DNA of 64,000 nt, from positions 56,685-120,684 of the forward strand of contig NZ_LQMT02000022.1 in assembly GCF_001620365.2 (NCBI RefSeq), read 5' to 3'. Below the pieces are notes generated by a model. It worked only from the letters and a program-made list of their open reading frames with translations, searched no databases and was not told the DNA's origin. A program made the position numbers and the translations under genes. Origin of the DNA: Amycolatopsis keratiniphila subsp. keratiniphila (GTDB lineage Bacteria; Actinomycetota; Actinomycetes; Mycobacteriales; Pseudonocardiaceae). Positions 56,023-64,000 of the stretch are shown piece after piece. Positions within the stretch are counted from its first letter, which is position 1; each line of letters begins with the position of its first letter.

Positions 56023-57963
56023 TCAGCGGTTCACCCGGTAGATGACGGCGTCGGGGTTCCGGTACACCTCGGTCACGAAGTTCAGCCCGTCCAGATCGCG
56101 CAGGCCCGCCTGACGCGGGGCGCCGGTCGGGTAGCCGTACTGCCCGAGGATCACCCACCGCACGTTCAGCCGCGCCACCGCCTCCCGAACCTGGGTGTTC
56201 GACGGATACTCCCGGAAGTGCCACTCCAGCAGCCGAGCGTCCGACGGCGAAAGCGTCTCGTCGAAATGCCCGGAAGTCGTGCGGACGCCCGAGAGCGCGT
56301 AGGTCCAAACCGTCCCGTCCAGCCGGTCGTTCAGCGCGCGCTCGCCCGGTTTCACGAACTCGGCGAGCTTCTCCATCGCGACGACCTCGTCCGGGCTCAC
56401 CGGCAGTTTGTGCGGGTCGACGCCGGGGGTGTTCGCGTAACCGGGCGCGACCTTCTCCGCGTTCGACGGCGCGTAGAAACCGTTGCTGAGGAAGGCGAAC
56501 GCGCCGAACACCACCACCGCGACGGCGAACGCGGGCACCTTCCGGTGCGCGACGACGTTGTCCCGCAGCCACGCCTGCGTCTCGGCGAGGCCGTGCGCCG
56601 CGATGATCGACAGCGGGATCGCCGCCATCGACATGAACCGGTACGGGTCGTTCCACCACGGCCGGGACAGCGCCAGCACGATCGGCTGCTCGGACGACGT
56701 CACCGCGATGTAGGCGAGCCCGGTGATCAACGCCGTGACCCCGATCCAGCGCAACGCGCCCGCGCGCGAGAAGAAGATGAAGCCCAGCAACAACGCCACC
56801 GAAAGCCAGATCTGCGGATACGGCTCGTGGTGCTGGAAGCCGAGCAGCGCGCCGAGCGCCGTCGTCGCCCGCCATTCGACCGGCCAGCTGCGGTAGGGCA
56901 CGTCGCCGCTAGCGAGCCCGATCGCGCCGAACAGTTGCAGCCACGCCACGAGGATCGCGACGACACCGACGATCGCCAGCGCACGCAGGTCCCGGCCGAT
57001 CCGCCGCCACCGTTCCCCTGGCGCGAGCCACCGCTGCAGCAGGAGCGGGCCGGCGAACAGGATCGCGCCGAACAATGCCGACGAGTGCACGCACAGCAGT
57101 CCGACGGCGCCCGCCAGCAGTACGAACCCGGTGTCGGGCGCGGGCCGGTCGAGGTAGCGCTTCACCGCGACGGCGGCCAGCGGCGTCAGCGCGAGGCCGA
57201 GCAGGAACGGGAGCAAAGGTCCCCTGCTCATCGATTCGTACAGGCCCATCACCGGCGCGATGGAGACGAGGGCGACGGCACCCGCGAACACCGCGCGCCC
57301 ACGGAACACGCGCACCATCGTGACCAGCGACAACGCCAGCAGGGCGGGCAGCAACGCGGTGTTCACGTCCACGGCCAGCGGGATGGTCGCCGGGCTCAGC
57401 AGGTACACCACGGACGCGAGCAGGTGGTACGCGTTGGGATAGAACACCGGTGCCGCGTCGCCGTACCAGTTCACCTCGCCGGTGCCGAACAGGCTGCCGT
57501 CCCCGGTTTCGGCGATCTGCCGGACGCCGTTCGCGTGATACACCGCGTCGAACCCCTGCGGGATGGCGTCCAGCCTGCCCATCCCGCGTACCGCCGCGTA
57601 CATCCCGACGGCGGCCGCGAGCAGCAGGCACGCCCCGACGGCGAGGTGCCCGGACCGTCCCCACAGCGGTTCCTCCGGGGCGGGCGGCCACCGGCGCACC
57701 GTGAGCCGCCGCAGGCCGAACGCGATACCGGCGAACACCACCGTCGCGACCGCGTACGTCATAGGATTGAACGGGAGCCCGAGCGCGGCCGCCCACGGGC
57801 CCGCGAGCCCGCCGATGGCGTAGCTCAGCAACGGCGTCATCCCCGCGAGCACCCAGCCCCGCAGGCCGGCGGCGAGCCCGGTGAGCAGACCGGGAAGGCC
57901 GATGACGAGCAGCGCGACGACCACCGTGAGGACGTCGACGGACAGGGAGGTGTGGGTGGGCAC
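56023..57963 (-). CDS. Large membrane protein, DUF6541-like (possible GT-C enzyme)
   Basis: A 646-residue polytopic membrane protein with about 13 hydrophobic segments in the first 500 residues and a soluble extracytoplasmic C terminus (from about 520, with ERALNDRLDGTVWTYALSG). The pattern matches the DUF6541 family, and the acidic residues after the first helices (for example GFDAVYHANGVRQIA) recall GT-C glycosyltransferases. No donor or acceptor can be assigned. The GTG start at 57,963 has no clear Shine-Dalgarno sequence. Confidence 0.75.
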   Translation of the reverse strand: MPTHTSLSVDVLTVVVALLVIGLPGLLTGLAAGLRGWVLAGMTPLLSYAIGGLAGPWAAALGLPFNPMTYAVATVVFAGIAFGLRRLTVRRWPPAPEEPLWGRSGHLAVGACLLLAAAVGMYAAVRGMGRLDAIPQGFDAVYHANGVRQIAETGDGSLFGTGEVNWYGDAAPVFYPNAYHLLASVVYLLSPATIPLAVDVNTALLPALLALSLVTMVRVFRGRAVFAGAVALVSIAPVMGLYESMSRGPLLPFLLGLALTPLAAVAVKRYLDRPAPDTGFVLLAGAVGLLCVHSSALFGAILFAGPLLLQRWLAPGERWRRIGRDLRALAIVGVVAILVAWLQLFGAIGLASGDVPYRSWPVEWRATTALGALLGFQHHEPYPQIWLSVALLLGFIFFSRAGALRWIGVTALITGLAYIAVTSSEQPIVLALSRPWWNDPYRFMSMAAIPLSIIAAHGLAETQAWLRDNVVAHRKVPAFAVAVVVFGAFAFLSNGFYAPSNAEKVAPGYANTPGVDPHKLPVSPDEVVAMEKLAEFVKPGERALNDRLDGTVWTYALSGVRTTSGHFDETLSPSDARLLEWHFREYPSNTQVREAVARLNVRWVILGQYGYPTGAPRQAGLRDLDGLNFVTEVYRNPDAVIYRVNR

Positions 57964-58224
57964 GGGCTACCTCGGGTGGGGAATCCGCACAGAACCCCCG
58001 AGGTGCGGAACGGAATGGGAAGCCAGATTAACCGCCGGGCACCGTTACCCGAAGGAGTCACATCCTGCCGGGCAAACCGGCGGAACTTTGCCTACTTTGC
58101 GCACACTTGCTGGCCCATTCGTGTCAATTGACTGCGCCGAAAGAAACACCTTGCCGCGATGATCGATACTTGACCGTAGTCTTTCGGTCAGGGGAGTGGC
58201 TCGGCCCGGGAGGGTGGGGATCAG

Positions 58225-59835
58225 GTGGTGGTCGCGCTTGTCGTCGCCTGGTCCGCGGTCGCGATCTTCGTGCTGGTGGCCTGGCCCAAGATCGGCGCGG
58301 ACAAGGGCTGGCGCGCCGCCGCGCTGCTGCTGACCCTCGGTTTTTCGCTGGTGCACCAGCTGGTGTTTTCGACCATCGCGGAAGACGCGTACATCACCTT
58401 CCGGTACGTCCAGAACATCGCCGACGGCAATGGGCCGGTGTTCAACACCGGCGAGCGGATCGAGGGTTACACGAATTTCCTCTGGATGATCGTGGTCGCG
58501 TTGCCGAAGGCCGCTTTCGGGGCCGATATCGAGGCCTCCGCGGTCGTGCTGGGCGTTCTCGCCACGCTCGGCGCCGTCCTGCTCGCGTACGTGACGGTGA
58601 ACCGGGTGGTCGCGCGGGCCGCGGGGGAGCCGCGGCCCGCCTACGGGGTGGCCGCGGCGGTGCTCGTCGCCGGAGCCGGGGGCCTGGCCGCGTACGGCGG
58701 CTCCGGCACCGAGACGCCCTTGTTCGTGCTGCTCGTGTTCGGCGTCTTCGCCGCGCTCGCGGCCCGGCGGCCGGTGGTCGCGGGGGTGCTCGTGGCCTTC
58801 GCGATGATGACGCGCCCGGCGGGGATCCTGCTCGCGGTGCTGGTGGGGTGCTGGCTGGTCGTCGCCGCCCTGCGCGGCCGGTATACCTGGTGGTCGCCGG
58901 TGGGCTGGCTGCTCGGCGGGCTCGTCTTCGCCGCGCCCTGGACGGCCTGGCGGGTGACCTACTACGACCACGTCCTGCCGACCTCGGTCGTCATCCCCTT
59001 CGACCTCGACGTCCAGTCCCGGATCGACCGCGGTTGGCAGTACCTGTCGGGGTTCTCGGTGGCCCACCAAGGTTTCCTGCTGCTCGGCCTGATTTCGGTG
59101 GGGGCGCTTTCGCTGCGCCGCACCGGCCGGACCCCGCACGAGGCCGAGGCCAGATCGCTGACCTGGCTGATGCTCGGCACCGCCGTCGGGCTCACCGGTT
59201 TCGTGGTCTTCTTCGGCGGCGACGCCGGGCCGGCCTGGCGCTTGCTGGCGCCGATCCCGCCGCTGCTTTCGGTGGCGGCGGTCTCGGTCTACGGCGTACT
59301 CGTCGCGACCGCGAAGCCGAGCCCTAGGCCCCGGCCGCCGATCCAACGGCTGATGCCCGCCGCCGCGGTGACGTTGTCCGGGCTCGCGGTGCTGGTGTCG
59401 GTGTTCAGCCCGGAGATGCTGGGCCGGGTGCGTGCCTGGCACGACCACGGCGCGCAGATGGAGGAGATCGGCCGCTGGCTGGACGCCTACCTGCCGCCCG
59501 GTTCGGTCGTGAGCACGTCGGCGCCCGGCGTGCTGTCGTACCACGCCGGGACGCAGCTGCAGATCGTCGGCGTCCGCGGCCAGACGGAGGAAGCGGGGGA
59601 GGCCGTCGTCTCCCGGCGCCATCCGACGATCGCCGTCATCACCGACAGCGGTTACTCGACGAAGCAATCCTGCGCGATCGACCCGGCGTACGCGGCGAGG
59701 TACCGCGTCGCGACTTTCGCGCGTGAAGGAAGCTCGTCGTGGATCGCCGTGTTCCTGCGGGCGGACGTCGAGCGGGCGGTCAGGTCGGCCCTCGACCGCT
59801 CGCCCGATTTCCGCCACGTACCGTGCCCTGCGTGA
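58225..59835 (+). CDS. GT-C membrane glycosyltransferase, AftB-like
   Basis: A 536-residue polytopic membrane protein. After the first helices comes AEDAYITFRYVQN and NTGERIEGYTNFLW, a signature shared with the mycobacterial arabinofuranosyltransferase AftB and related GT-C proteins that use polyprenyl-phosphate sugars. The C-terminal domain (about 400-536) is extracytoplasmic. An arabinogalactan or related envelope glycan is a reasonable target in a Pseudonocardiaceae. The GTG lies behind GGTGGGGATCAG. The next gene overlaps (GTGA). Confidence 0.83.
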   Translation: MVVALVVAWSAVAIFVLVAWPKIGADKGWRAAALLLTLGFSLVHQLVFSTIAEDAYITFRYVQNIADGNGPVFNTGERIEGYTNFLWMIVVALPKAAFGADIEASAVVLGVLATLGAVLLAYVTVNRVVARAAGEPRPAYGVAAAVLVAGAGGLAAYGGSGTETPLFVLLVFGVFAALAARRPVVAGVLVAFAMMTRPAGILLAVLVGCWLVVAALRGRYTWWSPVGWLLGGLVFAAPWTAWRVTYYDHVLPTSVVIPFDLDVQSRIDRGWQYLSGFSVAHQGFLLLGLISVGALSLRRTGRTPHEAEARSLTWLMLGTAVGLTGFVVFFGGDAGPAWRLLAPIPPLLSVAAVSVYGVLVATAKPSPRPRPPIQRLMPAAAVTLSGLAVLVSVFSPEMLGRVRAWHDHGAQMEEIGRWLDAYLPPGSVVSTSAPGVLSYHAGTQLQIVGVRGQTEEAGEAVVSRRHPTIAVITDSGYSTKQSCAIDPAYAARYRVATFAREGSSSWIAVFLRADVERAVRSALDRSPDFRHVPCPA

Positions 59836-61268
59836 GTGTCGTTTCCCCCAGCAGACCGGCAGCGCTCGAAGCATCCTCGCGCCTGTTCGGCGTCGGCGTG
59901 TTCGCCGCCGCGCTCACCGTGCTGCTGGTGCGGTTCCTCGTGCCGAGGCCGGTCGCGATGGCCGACAACGGTGACGGGTTCCGCGTGCTGTGCGGCGCGG
60001 GCATCCCGTGGAAGGGCAAGCCGGAGGGCTTCGTCCACCTCGCCTACACCGCCCCGGCCGGTGAATGCGACGCCACCTATCTCCTGACCCAGAGCTGGTT
60101 CGCGCGGATCGCGCGGTCGATCGGCGGGCTGATCGGCCTCGAATCGACGCTCAGCCTGGTGGTGCTCGGCGTGCTCACCAGCGTTCTCGCCGCCGCGGCG
60201 GTCGCGCTGATCGTCGTCGGGCTGCCGTACTCGCGCCGTGTCCGTGTCTTCGCGGCCGTCGGCCTGCTGCTCGTCGTCGCGGACTCCGCGTTCTTCGGCT
60301 ACTTCGCGTCCGTGCTCGGCGAAGGCGCCGCGTTCCTCGGTCTCCTGCTCGCCGTCGGCGGCCTTCTGGTGTCCGCGAGGCCGGGCTGGTGGCGCTACGC
60401 GGGCTTGACCGTGCTGCTCTTCGGCGGCGTGATCGCGGTCAACGCCAAGGTCCAGACGCTGATGATCCTGCCGTTGCTCGCGCTCGCCGCGTTGCTCGTC
60501 CGCCCGGCGGGCGTCCACGGCCTGAAGCGCTGGCTTCCCGTGGTGTTCGTCATCGGCGCGCTCACCGGGGGAACGGCCTACGCGCAGCAGACCGTCGAGC
60601 CCGCGAAGCTGCCCGACGGCTCCCTCGCAGCGCGGCCGGGTGACGATTCACGGGAGATCAACATGTTCAACACGATCTTCCTGACCATTGTGGACGGTCG
60701 GCACGACACCGAAGCCGATCTCGAAGCCTTGGGGCTGCCCGCCTCGTTCGGCCAGTACGCGGGCAACGGCTGGTGGCATCCGAAGCCCGCGACGCTGGAT
60801 CCCGATTACCCGAAGTATCGCGAGCAGATCAGCAGGCGCAACGTCATCGAGTACTTCGCGACGCATCCCTTCCGCACCGTCGAGATCCTGGACCGCGCGG
60901 CGGGCGATCTGCTCACCGCGCGGCCGCCCTACCTCGGCAGCTTCGACCAGTCGGCCGGCTTCGCCCCGGAAGCGCAGGAATACCGCGTCCCGATAGTTTC
61001 GACCGTGACGAAACTGCTGGCCCCGCTGGGTTTCTTCGCGCTGTTGCCGATATGGGCCTTGGTCGCTTGGCGTGGCTGGAAGACCCGGCGCACCGCGCTC
61101 GGTGTCGTGCTGGGTCTCCTGCTCGCCGTCGCCGCCGGGCAGTTCGTGCTGGCCGCGCTGGGCGACGGGCTGGAGAACGTCAAACACCAGGTGATCGCGC
61201 TGTACTGCACGCTGCTCGGCGTCGTCCTGGCGGTGGTGTCCTTCGCGCGCCCGGAGCGCTCGGAGTGA
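59832..61268 (+). CDS. Polytopic membrane protein, possible glycan-assembly partner
   Basis: A 478-residue membrane protein with about 10 helices and a large extracytoplasmic loop (about 255-385), which includes the segments FGQYAGNGWWHPKPATLD and FATHPFRTVEILDRAAGDL. No named family was recognised. It overlaps the AftB-like gene by GTGA, so both are translated together and probably work on the same glycan. GTG at 59,832 chosen for this overlap. Confidence 0.72.
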   Translation: MSVVSPSRPAALEASSRLFGVGVFAAALTVLLVRFLVPRPVAMADNGDGFRVLCGAGIPWKGKPEGFVHLAYTAPAGECDATYLLTQSWFARIARSIGGLIGLESTLSLVVLGVLTSVLAAAAVALIVVGLPYSRRVRVFAAVGLLLVVADSAFFGYFASVLGEGAAFLGLLLAVGGLLVSARPGWWRYAGLTVLLFGGVIAVNAKVQTLMILPLLALAALLVRPAGVHGLKRWLPVVFVIGALTGGTAYAQQTVEPAKLPDGSLAARPGDDSREINMFNTIFLTIVDGRHDTEADLEALGLPASFGQYAGNGWWHPKPATLDPDYPKYREQISRRNVIEYFATHPFRTVEILDRAAGDLLTARPPYLGSFDQSAGFAPEAQEYRVPIVSTVTKLLAPLGFFALLPIWALVAWRGWKTRRTALGVVLGLLLAVAAGQFVLAALGDGLENVKHQVIALYCTLLGVVLAVVSFARPERSE

Positions 61269-61272
61269 TGTG

Positions 61273-61314
61273 ACCTACGCGACCGTAGGTTGGTTACCCT
61301 ACGGTAGCGTAACC
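61273..61314 (+). promoter_or_regulatory. Operator palindromes and promoter of the plsC-type gene
   Basis: ACCTACG-CGAC-CGTAGGT (61,273-61,290) and a second palindrome at 61,292-61,314 with outer arms GGTTAC/GTAACC around CCTACGGTAGC. The two share the core CTACGGTAG/CTACCGTAG. TAACCT (61,310-61,315) lies six bases before the ATG, so the transcript may be leaderless. The sites look like those of a TetR-family lipid regulator, not identified here. Confidence 0.6.
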
Positions 61315-61321
61315 TGAACGA

Positions 61322-62056
61322 ATGGCTGAGCTCGTTTACCCGCCCGTCATCATGGCGGCGAAGTTGATGTTCCGGGTGCTGGACAACCGCATCCGGGTGG
61401 AGGGGACCGAGCACATCCCGTCGTCGGGCGGGGCGGTCATCGCCTGCAACCACGTGAGCTATCTCGATTTCATCTTCTGCGGCCTCGGCGCGCAGCCGGC
61501 GAAACGCCTGGTCAGGTTCATGGCGAAGAAGGAGATCTTCAGCAACCGCGTCGCCGGACCGCTCATGCGCGGCATGCACCACATCTCCGTCGATCGCGGC
61601 GCGGGTCTCGCCTCGTACCGGGAAGCCGTCGAGCGCCTGAAGGCCGGCGAGGTCGTCGGGGTGTTCCCCGAAGCGACGATCAGCCGGTCGTTCACCGTGA
61701 AGGACATCAAGTCCGGCGCCGTCCGGATGGCCGCCGAGGCGGGTGTCCCGGTCGTGCCGATGGCGCTGTGGGGCACGCAGCGGCTGTGGACCAAGGGCCG
61801 CCCGAAGGACCTCACCAAACGCCACGTCCCGATCTCGATCCTCGTCGGCGAGCCGATGCACCCGAAGGCCGACGATGACGCCGAAGTGCTTTCGAAGGAC
61901 CTTCGCGTGCGGATGTCGGCGCTCGTGGACCGCGTCCAGGCCGACTATCCGGAGAAGCCGGCCTCCGAGGACGAGCGCTGGTGGTTGCCCGCGCACCTCG
62001 GCGGCACCGCGCCGACGCCGGAAGAGGCCGCGAAGCTCGACCGCGAAGGCCGCTAG
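61322..62056 (+). CDS. 1-acylglycerol-3-phosphate acyltransferase (PlsC family)
   Basis: A 244-residue membrane-associated acyltransferase. Motif I is NHVSYLD (His44, Asp49) and motif III FPEATIS (115-121). The family adds the second acyl chain to lysophosphatidic acid, though many actinobacterial paralogues acylate other glycerolipids or glycolipids. No strong ribosome binding site precedes the ATG. It lies between the glycan genes and a HAD phosphatase, whose 3' end overlaps by 4 bp. Confidence 0.9.
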   Translation: MAELVYPPVIMAAKLMFRVLDNRIRVEGTEHIPSSGGAVIACNHVSYLDFIFCGLGAQPAKRLVRFMAKKEIFSNRVAGPLMRGMHHISVDRGAGLASYREAVERLKAGEVVGVFPEATISRSFTVKDIKSGAVRMAAEAGVPVVPMALWGTQRLWTKGRPKDLTKRHVPISILVGEPMHPKADDDAEVLSKDLRVRMSALVDRVQADYPEKPASEDERWWLPAHLGGTAPTPEEAAKLDREGR

Positions 62057-62874
62057 AACCAGCGCTCCAGCACCTGCGCGACGCCGTCCTCGGAATTCGG
62101 CCCCGTCACCTCGTCGGCGGCGTCGAGGGCGTAGCGGTGCCCGTTGGCCATCGCGACGCCGTGCCCGGCCCAGCCGAGCATCTCGACGTCGTTCGGCATG
62201 TCCCCGAACGCGATCACCCGCTCGGCCGGCACGTCCAGCCGTTCGGCGACCTCGGCCAGCCCGGTCGCCTTCGTGATGCCGTGCGCGGCGACCTCGATCA
62301 GGCCGGTGTTGGTCGAGTAGGTGATGTCCACCGAGCCGTCGAGCACCTCGCGCGCCGCCCGCGCCATCTCGTCGGAGTTCATCCCGCGCCTGCTGATCAG
62401 CAGTTTGATCGCCGGATGCCCGAGCACCTCGGCCCGCGGTGCCTCCGTGCCCTCGTGGTTGCCCCACGGGTTGTGATAGTCCGGCTCGATCACGAAATTG
62501 CGCATCCCCGGGTCGAGCGCGGACTCGCCGACCCGCTCCGCGGCGAACCGGCAGCCGGGCAGAGCGTGATCAAGAGCACTCACCGTGTCGTGCAGCAGCT
62601 GGGGTTCCAGCAGGCCGTGGACCGCCACGATCCGGTCCGTCCCGATCTCGTACAGCACCGCGCCGTTGGCGCAGACCGCGTATCCGGCCAGGCCCAGCGG
62701 GTTCGCGATCGGGGCGATCCAGCGCGGCGGACGGCCGCTGGCCAGCACGAACGGGACTCCGTCCTCGATGACGCGCCGGACGACGTCGATCGTGCGTTCG
62801 GACAGGACCTCCAGCGGGCCGAGCAGGGTGCCGTCGACGTCGGATGCGATCAAGAGGGGCTTATCCACCGGCAC
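62053..62874 (-). CDS. HAD-superfamily phosphatase, Cof type
   Basis: A 273-residue Cof/YbjI-type HAD phosphatase. Motif I is DVDGTLL with the nucleophile Asp12 and Asp14. The cap domain is in the middle, the conserved Lys lies in HGITKATGL, and motif IV is FGDMPNDVEML. Substrates in the family are sugar phosphates and similar. The GTG at 62,874 follows GGGGACAAT; GTG at 62,868 is also possible. It is divergent from the LLM gene, with 61 bp between. Confidence 0.9.
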   Translation of the reverse strand: MPVDKPLLIASDVDGTLLGPLEVLSERTIDVVRRVIEDGVPFVLASGRPPRWIAPIANPLGLAGYAVCANGAVLYEIGTDRIVAVHGLLEPQLLHDTVSALDHALPGCRFAAERVGESALDPGMRNFVIEPDYHNPWGNHEGTEAPRAEVLGHPAIKLLISRRGMNSDEMARAAREVLDGSVDITYSTNTGLIEVAAHGITKATGLAEVAERLDVPAERVIAFGDMPNDVEMLGWAGHGVAMANGHRYALDAADEVTGPNSEDGVAQVLERWF

Positions 62875-62935
62875 ATTGTCCCCGAAGATCCGCCCATCGG
62901 GCGAAGTGTCGGTCTGGACCAGTACCTTCCCGGGT

Positions 62936-63829
62936 GTGCGCGTAGGCATCGTGATCCTTCCGGAAGATCGTTGGTGGGCGGCCGAGCCGAAATGGCGGGC
63001 CGCCGAGGAATACGGCTTCGACCACGCTTGGACGTACGACCACCTCGGCTGGCGGACTCTCGTCGACGGCCCCTGGTTCAGTGCGATGCCAACGTTGACG
63101 GCGGCCGCGATGGTGACGTCGCGGATCAGACTGGGCACCTTCGTGGCTTCGCCGGTCGCCCGGCATCCCGTGCCGTTCACCCGCGAGCTGACCACCCTCG
63201 ACGACATCTCCGACGGCCGCTTCATCCTCGGCGTGGGCGCGGGCGTCCCGGACACCCACTACGACGCCGCCGTGCTCGACGGCCCCGCACTGTCGGTCAA
63301 GCAGCGCACGGACCGCTTCACGGAGTTCGTCGAATCGCTCGACGGGCTCTTGATGACCGACGGCTTCGACTTCGAGGGCGAGTACTACCGGGCCAAGGGC
63401 GCCCGCAACCTGCCCGGCTGCGTGCAGCGGCCGCGGCTGCCGTTCCTGGTGGCCGCGAACGGCCCCCGCACGATGACGCTCGCCGCGCGGTTCGGCGCGG
63501 GCTGGGCCACCACCGGCGTCAAGGCGGACACCCAGGACGAGTGGTGGAAGGGCGTCGCGGAGCTCGTGAAGACCTTCGACGAGCGGCTCGACGCCGTGGG
63601 CCGGGACAAGGCGAGCGTGCAGCGGTTCCTGAGCCTCGACGCGGCACCGGTCTTCTCGCTCGACAGCGTGGGCGCGTTCACCGACGCCGCCGGGCGGGCC
63701 GGTGAACTCGGGTTCACCGACATCGTCACGCATTGGCCGAGGTCCGGCGATTACTACGTCGGCCGCGAGTCGACGCTCGAAGCGGTCGTCAGCGACGTAC
63801 TCCCGGTACTCCAGGGAAGAAGCGCTTAG
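62936..63829 (+). CDS. LLM-class flavin-dependent oxidoreductase
   Basis: A 297-residue protein of the luciferase-like monooxygenase / F420-dependent oxidoreductase superfamily. The start reads MRVGIVILPEDRWWAAEP. TIM-barrel segments ISDGRFILGVGAG and FLVAANGPRTMTLAARFGAGW are typical. An actinomycete origin favours cofactor F420, but flavin use is possible. This is not evidence for a bacterial luciferase with the lux-like genes 8 kb upstream. The GTG at 62,936 is the only start that avoids an in-frame stop. Confidence 0.87.
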   Translation: MRVGIVILPEDRWWAAEPKWRAAEEYGFDHAWTYDHLGWRTLVDGPWFSAMPTLTAAAMVTSRIRLGTFVASPVARHPVPFTRELTTLDDISDGRFILGVGAGVPDTHYDAAVLDGPALSVKQRTDRFTEFVESLDGLLMTDGFDFEGEYYRAKGARNLPGCVQRPRLPFLVAANGPRTMTLAARFGAGWATTGVKADTQDEWWKGVAELVKTFDERLDAVGRDKASVQRFLSLDAAPVFSLDSVGAFTDAAGRAGELGFTDIVTHWPRSGDYYVGRESTLEAVVSDVLPVLQGRSA

Positions 63830-64000
63830 GCCGATCGGGTGACGTTGGCGAGCCGGGTAAACCGGTTCCGCCCAGTAGTCGTCTGAAGAACAAGTACAGC
63901 GAGTGGGTGTGGCCGACGACGGCTACCCCTCATGGGTCACCCCGGGGGTGAATGGGGGACGAAAGGCTCGCGTGGTCGTGGCAGGGGCAGTCCACGACCA
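63830..64000. other. Right-edge intergenic DNA with a palindrome
   Basis: No gene recognised in these 171 bp. TGGTCGTGG (63,973-63,981) and CCACGACCA (63,992-64,000) form perfect 9-bp arms 10 bases apart. The element is cut by the window edge, so a longer structure cannot be excluded. Confidence 0.5.

Noticed and set aside
55897..58131. A 744-codon plus-strand frame across the DUF6541-like gene
   Set aside because: Very Arg-, His- and Gln-rich translation without hydrophobic core. The opposite strand encodes a plausible membrane protein.
63733..63951. A 72-codon frame at the end of the LLM gene
   Set aside because: It overlaps the LLM coding region in another frame, and no ribosome binding site or homologous pattern supports it.

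Overview
The window looks like chromosomal DNA from an actinomycete of the Pseudonocardiaceae, most likely Amycolatopsis or a close relative (inference). The reasons are very high G+C, an HspR-controlled dnaK operon and clpB with HAIR-type repeats, a perfect DasR-type operator before a chitin LPMO, an AfsR/SARP-type regulator, an arabinosyltransferase-like GT-C protein, and a serS / metallopeptidase / septum-formation-protein neighbourhood as in mycobacteria. No rRNA, tRNA, CRISPR array, transposase or phage gene was seen. Genes are dense, often with ATGA or GTGA overlaps.

Layout. 1-3,653: a PEBP-family protein, two DUF4097-type envelope proteins and a secreted TAP-like hydrolase. 3,698-8,065: dnaK-grpE-dnaJ-hspR behind two HAIR repeats; the other HspR-type target, clpB (14,576-17,173), has its own HAIR. 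8,300-13,228: a DUF305 lipoprotein coupled to a chitin-active LPMO, two tandem flavohemoproteins and a divergent MarR regulator. 13,304-20,653: two MFS exporters, clpB, a DUF4232 lipoprotein and a minimal metallopeptidase. 20,658-24,005: a septum-formation-type membrane protein and a three-gene module resembling E. coli yjfM-yjfC-yjfL. 24,061-31,667: haloalkane-dehalogenase-like hydrolase, class III aminotransferase, serS, two DUF3558 lipoproteins, lhgO and a TetR regulator. 31,664-35,974: SnoaL-like protein, DHA2 exporter coupled to a C45 peptidase, small membrane proteins. 35,953-39,084: a giant SARP/NB-ARC regulator.

39,189-43,092 and 47,105-61,268 are two blocks of glycan and envelope genes. 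The first has an aminotransferase, an epimerase, a GT4 glycosyltransferase and a hexapeptide acyltransferase. The second is the most unusual part. A Gfo/Idh oxidoreductase and a DegT aminotransferase are divergent from an operon of an LpxA-like acyltransferase with its catalytic His, an acyl carrier protein, an SDR, an AMP-forming ligase, a LuxE-like and a LuxC-like protein, and a membrane protein; three large membrane proteins of glycosyltransferase type follow. My reading is that this locus makes a 3-amino sugar carrying an ACP-derived acyl chain, or a related aldehyde-derived lipid, in an organism that has no lipid A.

Between the blocks (43,093-47,104) lie DUF3558 lipoproteins, a Uma2-family protein, a CopC-like protein and an ECF sigma factor with a membrane partner. 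The right end holds a PlsC-type acyltransferase, a HAD phosphatase and an LLM-class flavoenzyme.

The intergenic DNA is also striking. At least seven long near-perfect palindromes, each built from two small hairpins that are reverse complements of each other, sit just after genes, mostly between convergent ones. A separate 12-14 bp motif marks both ends of two convergent intergenic gaps.
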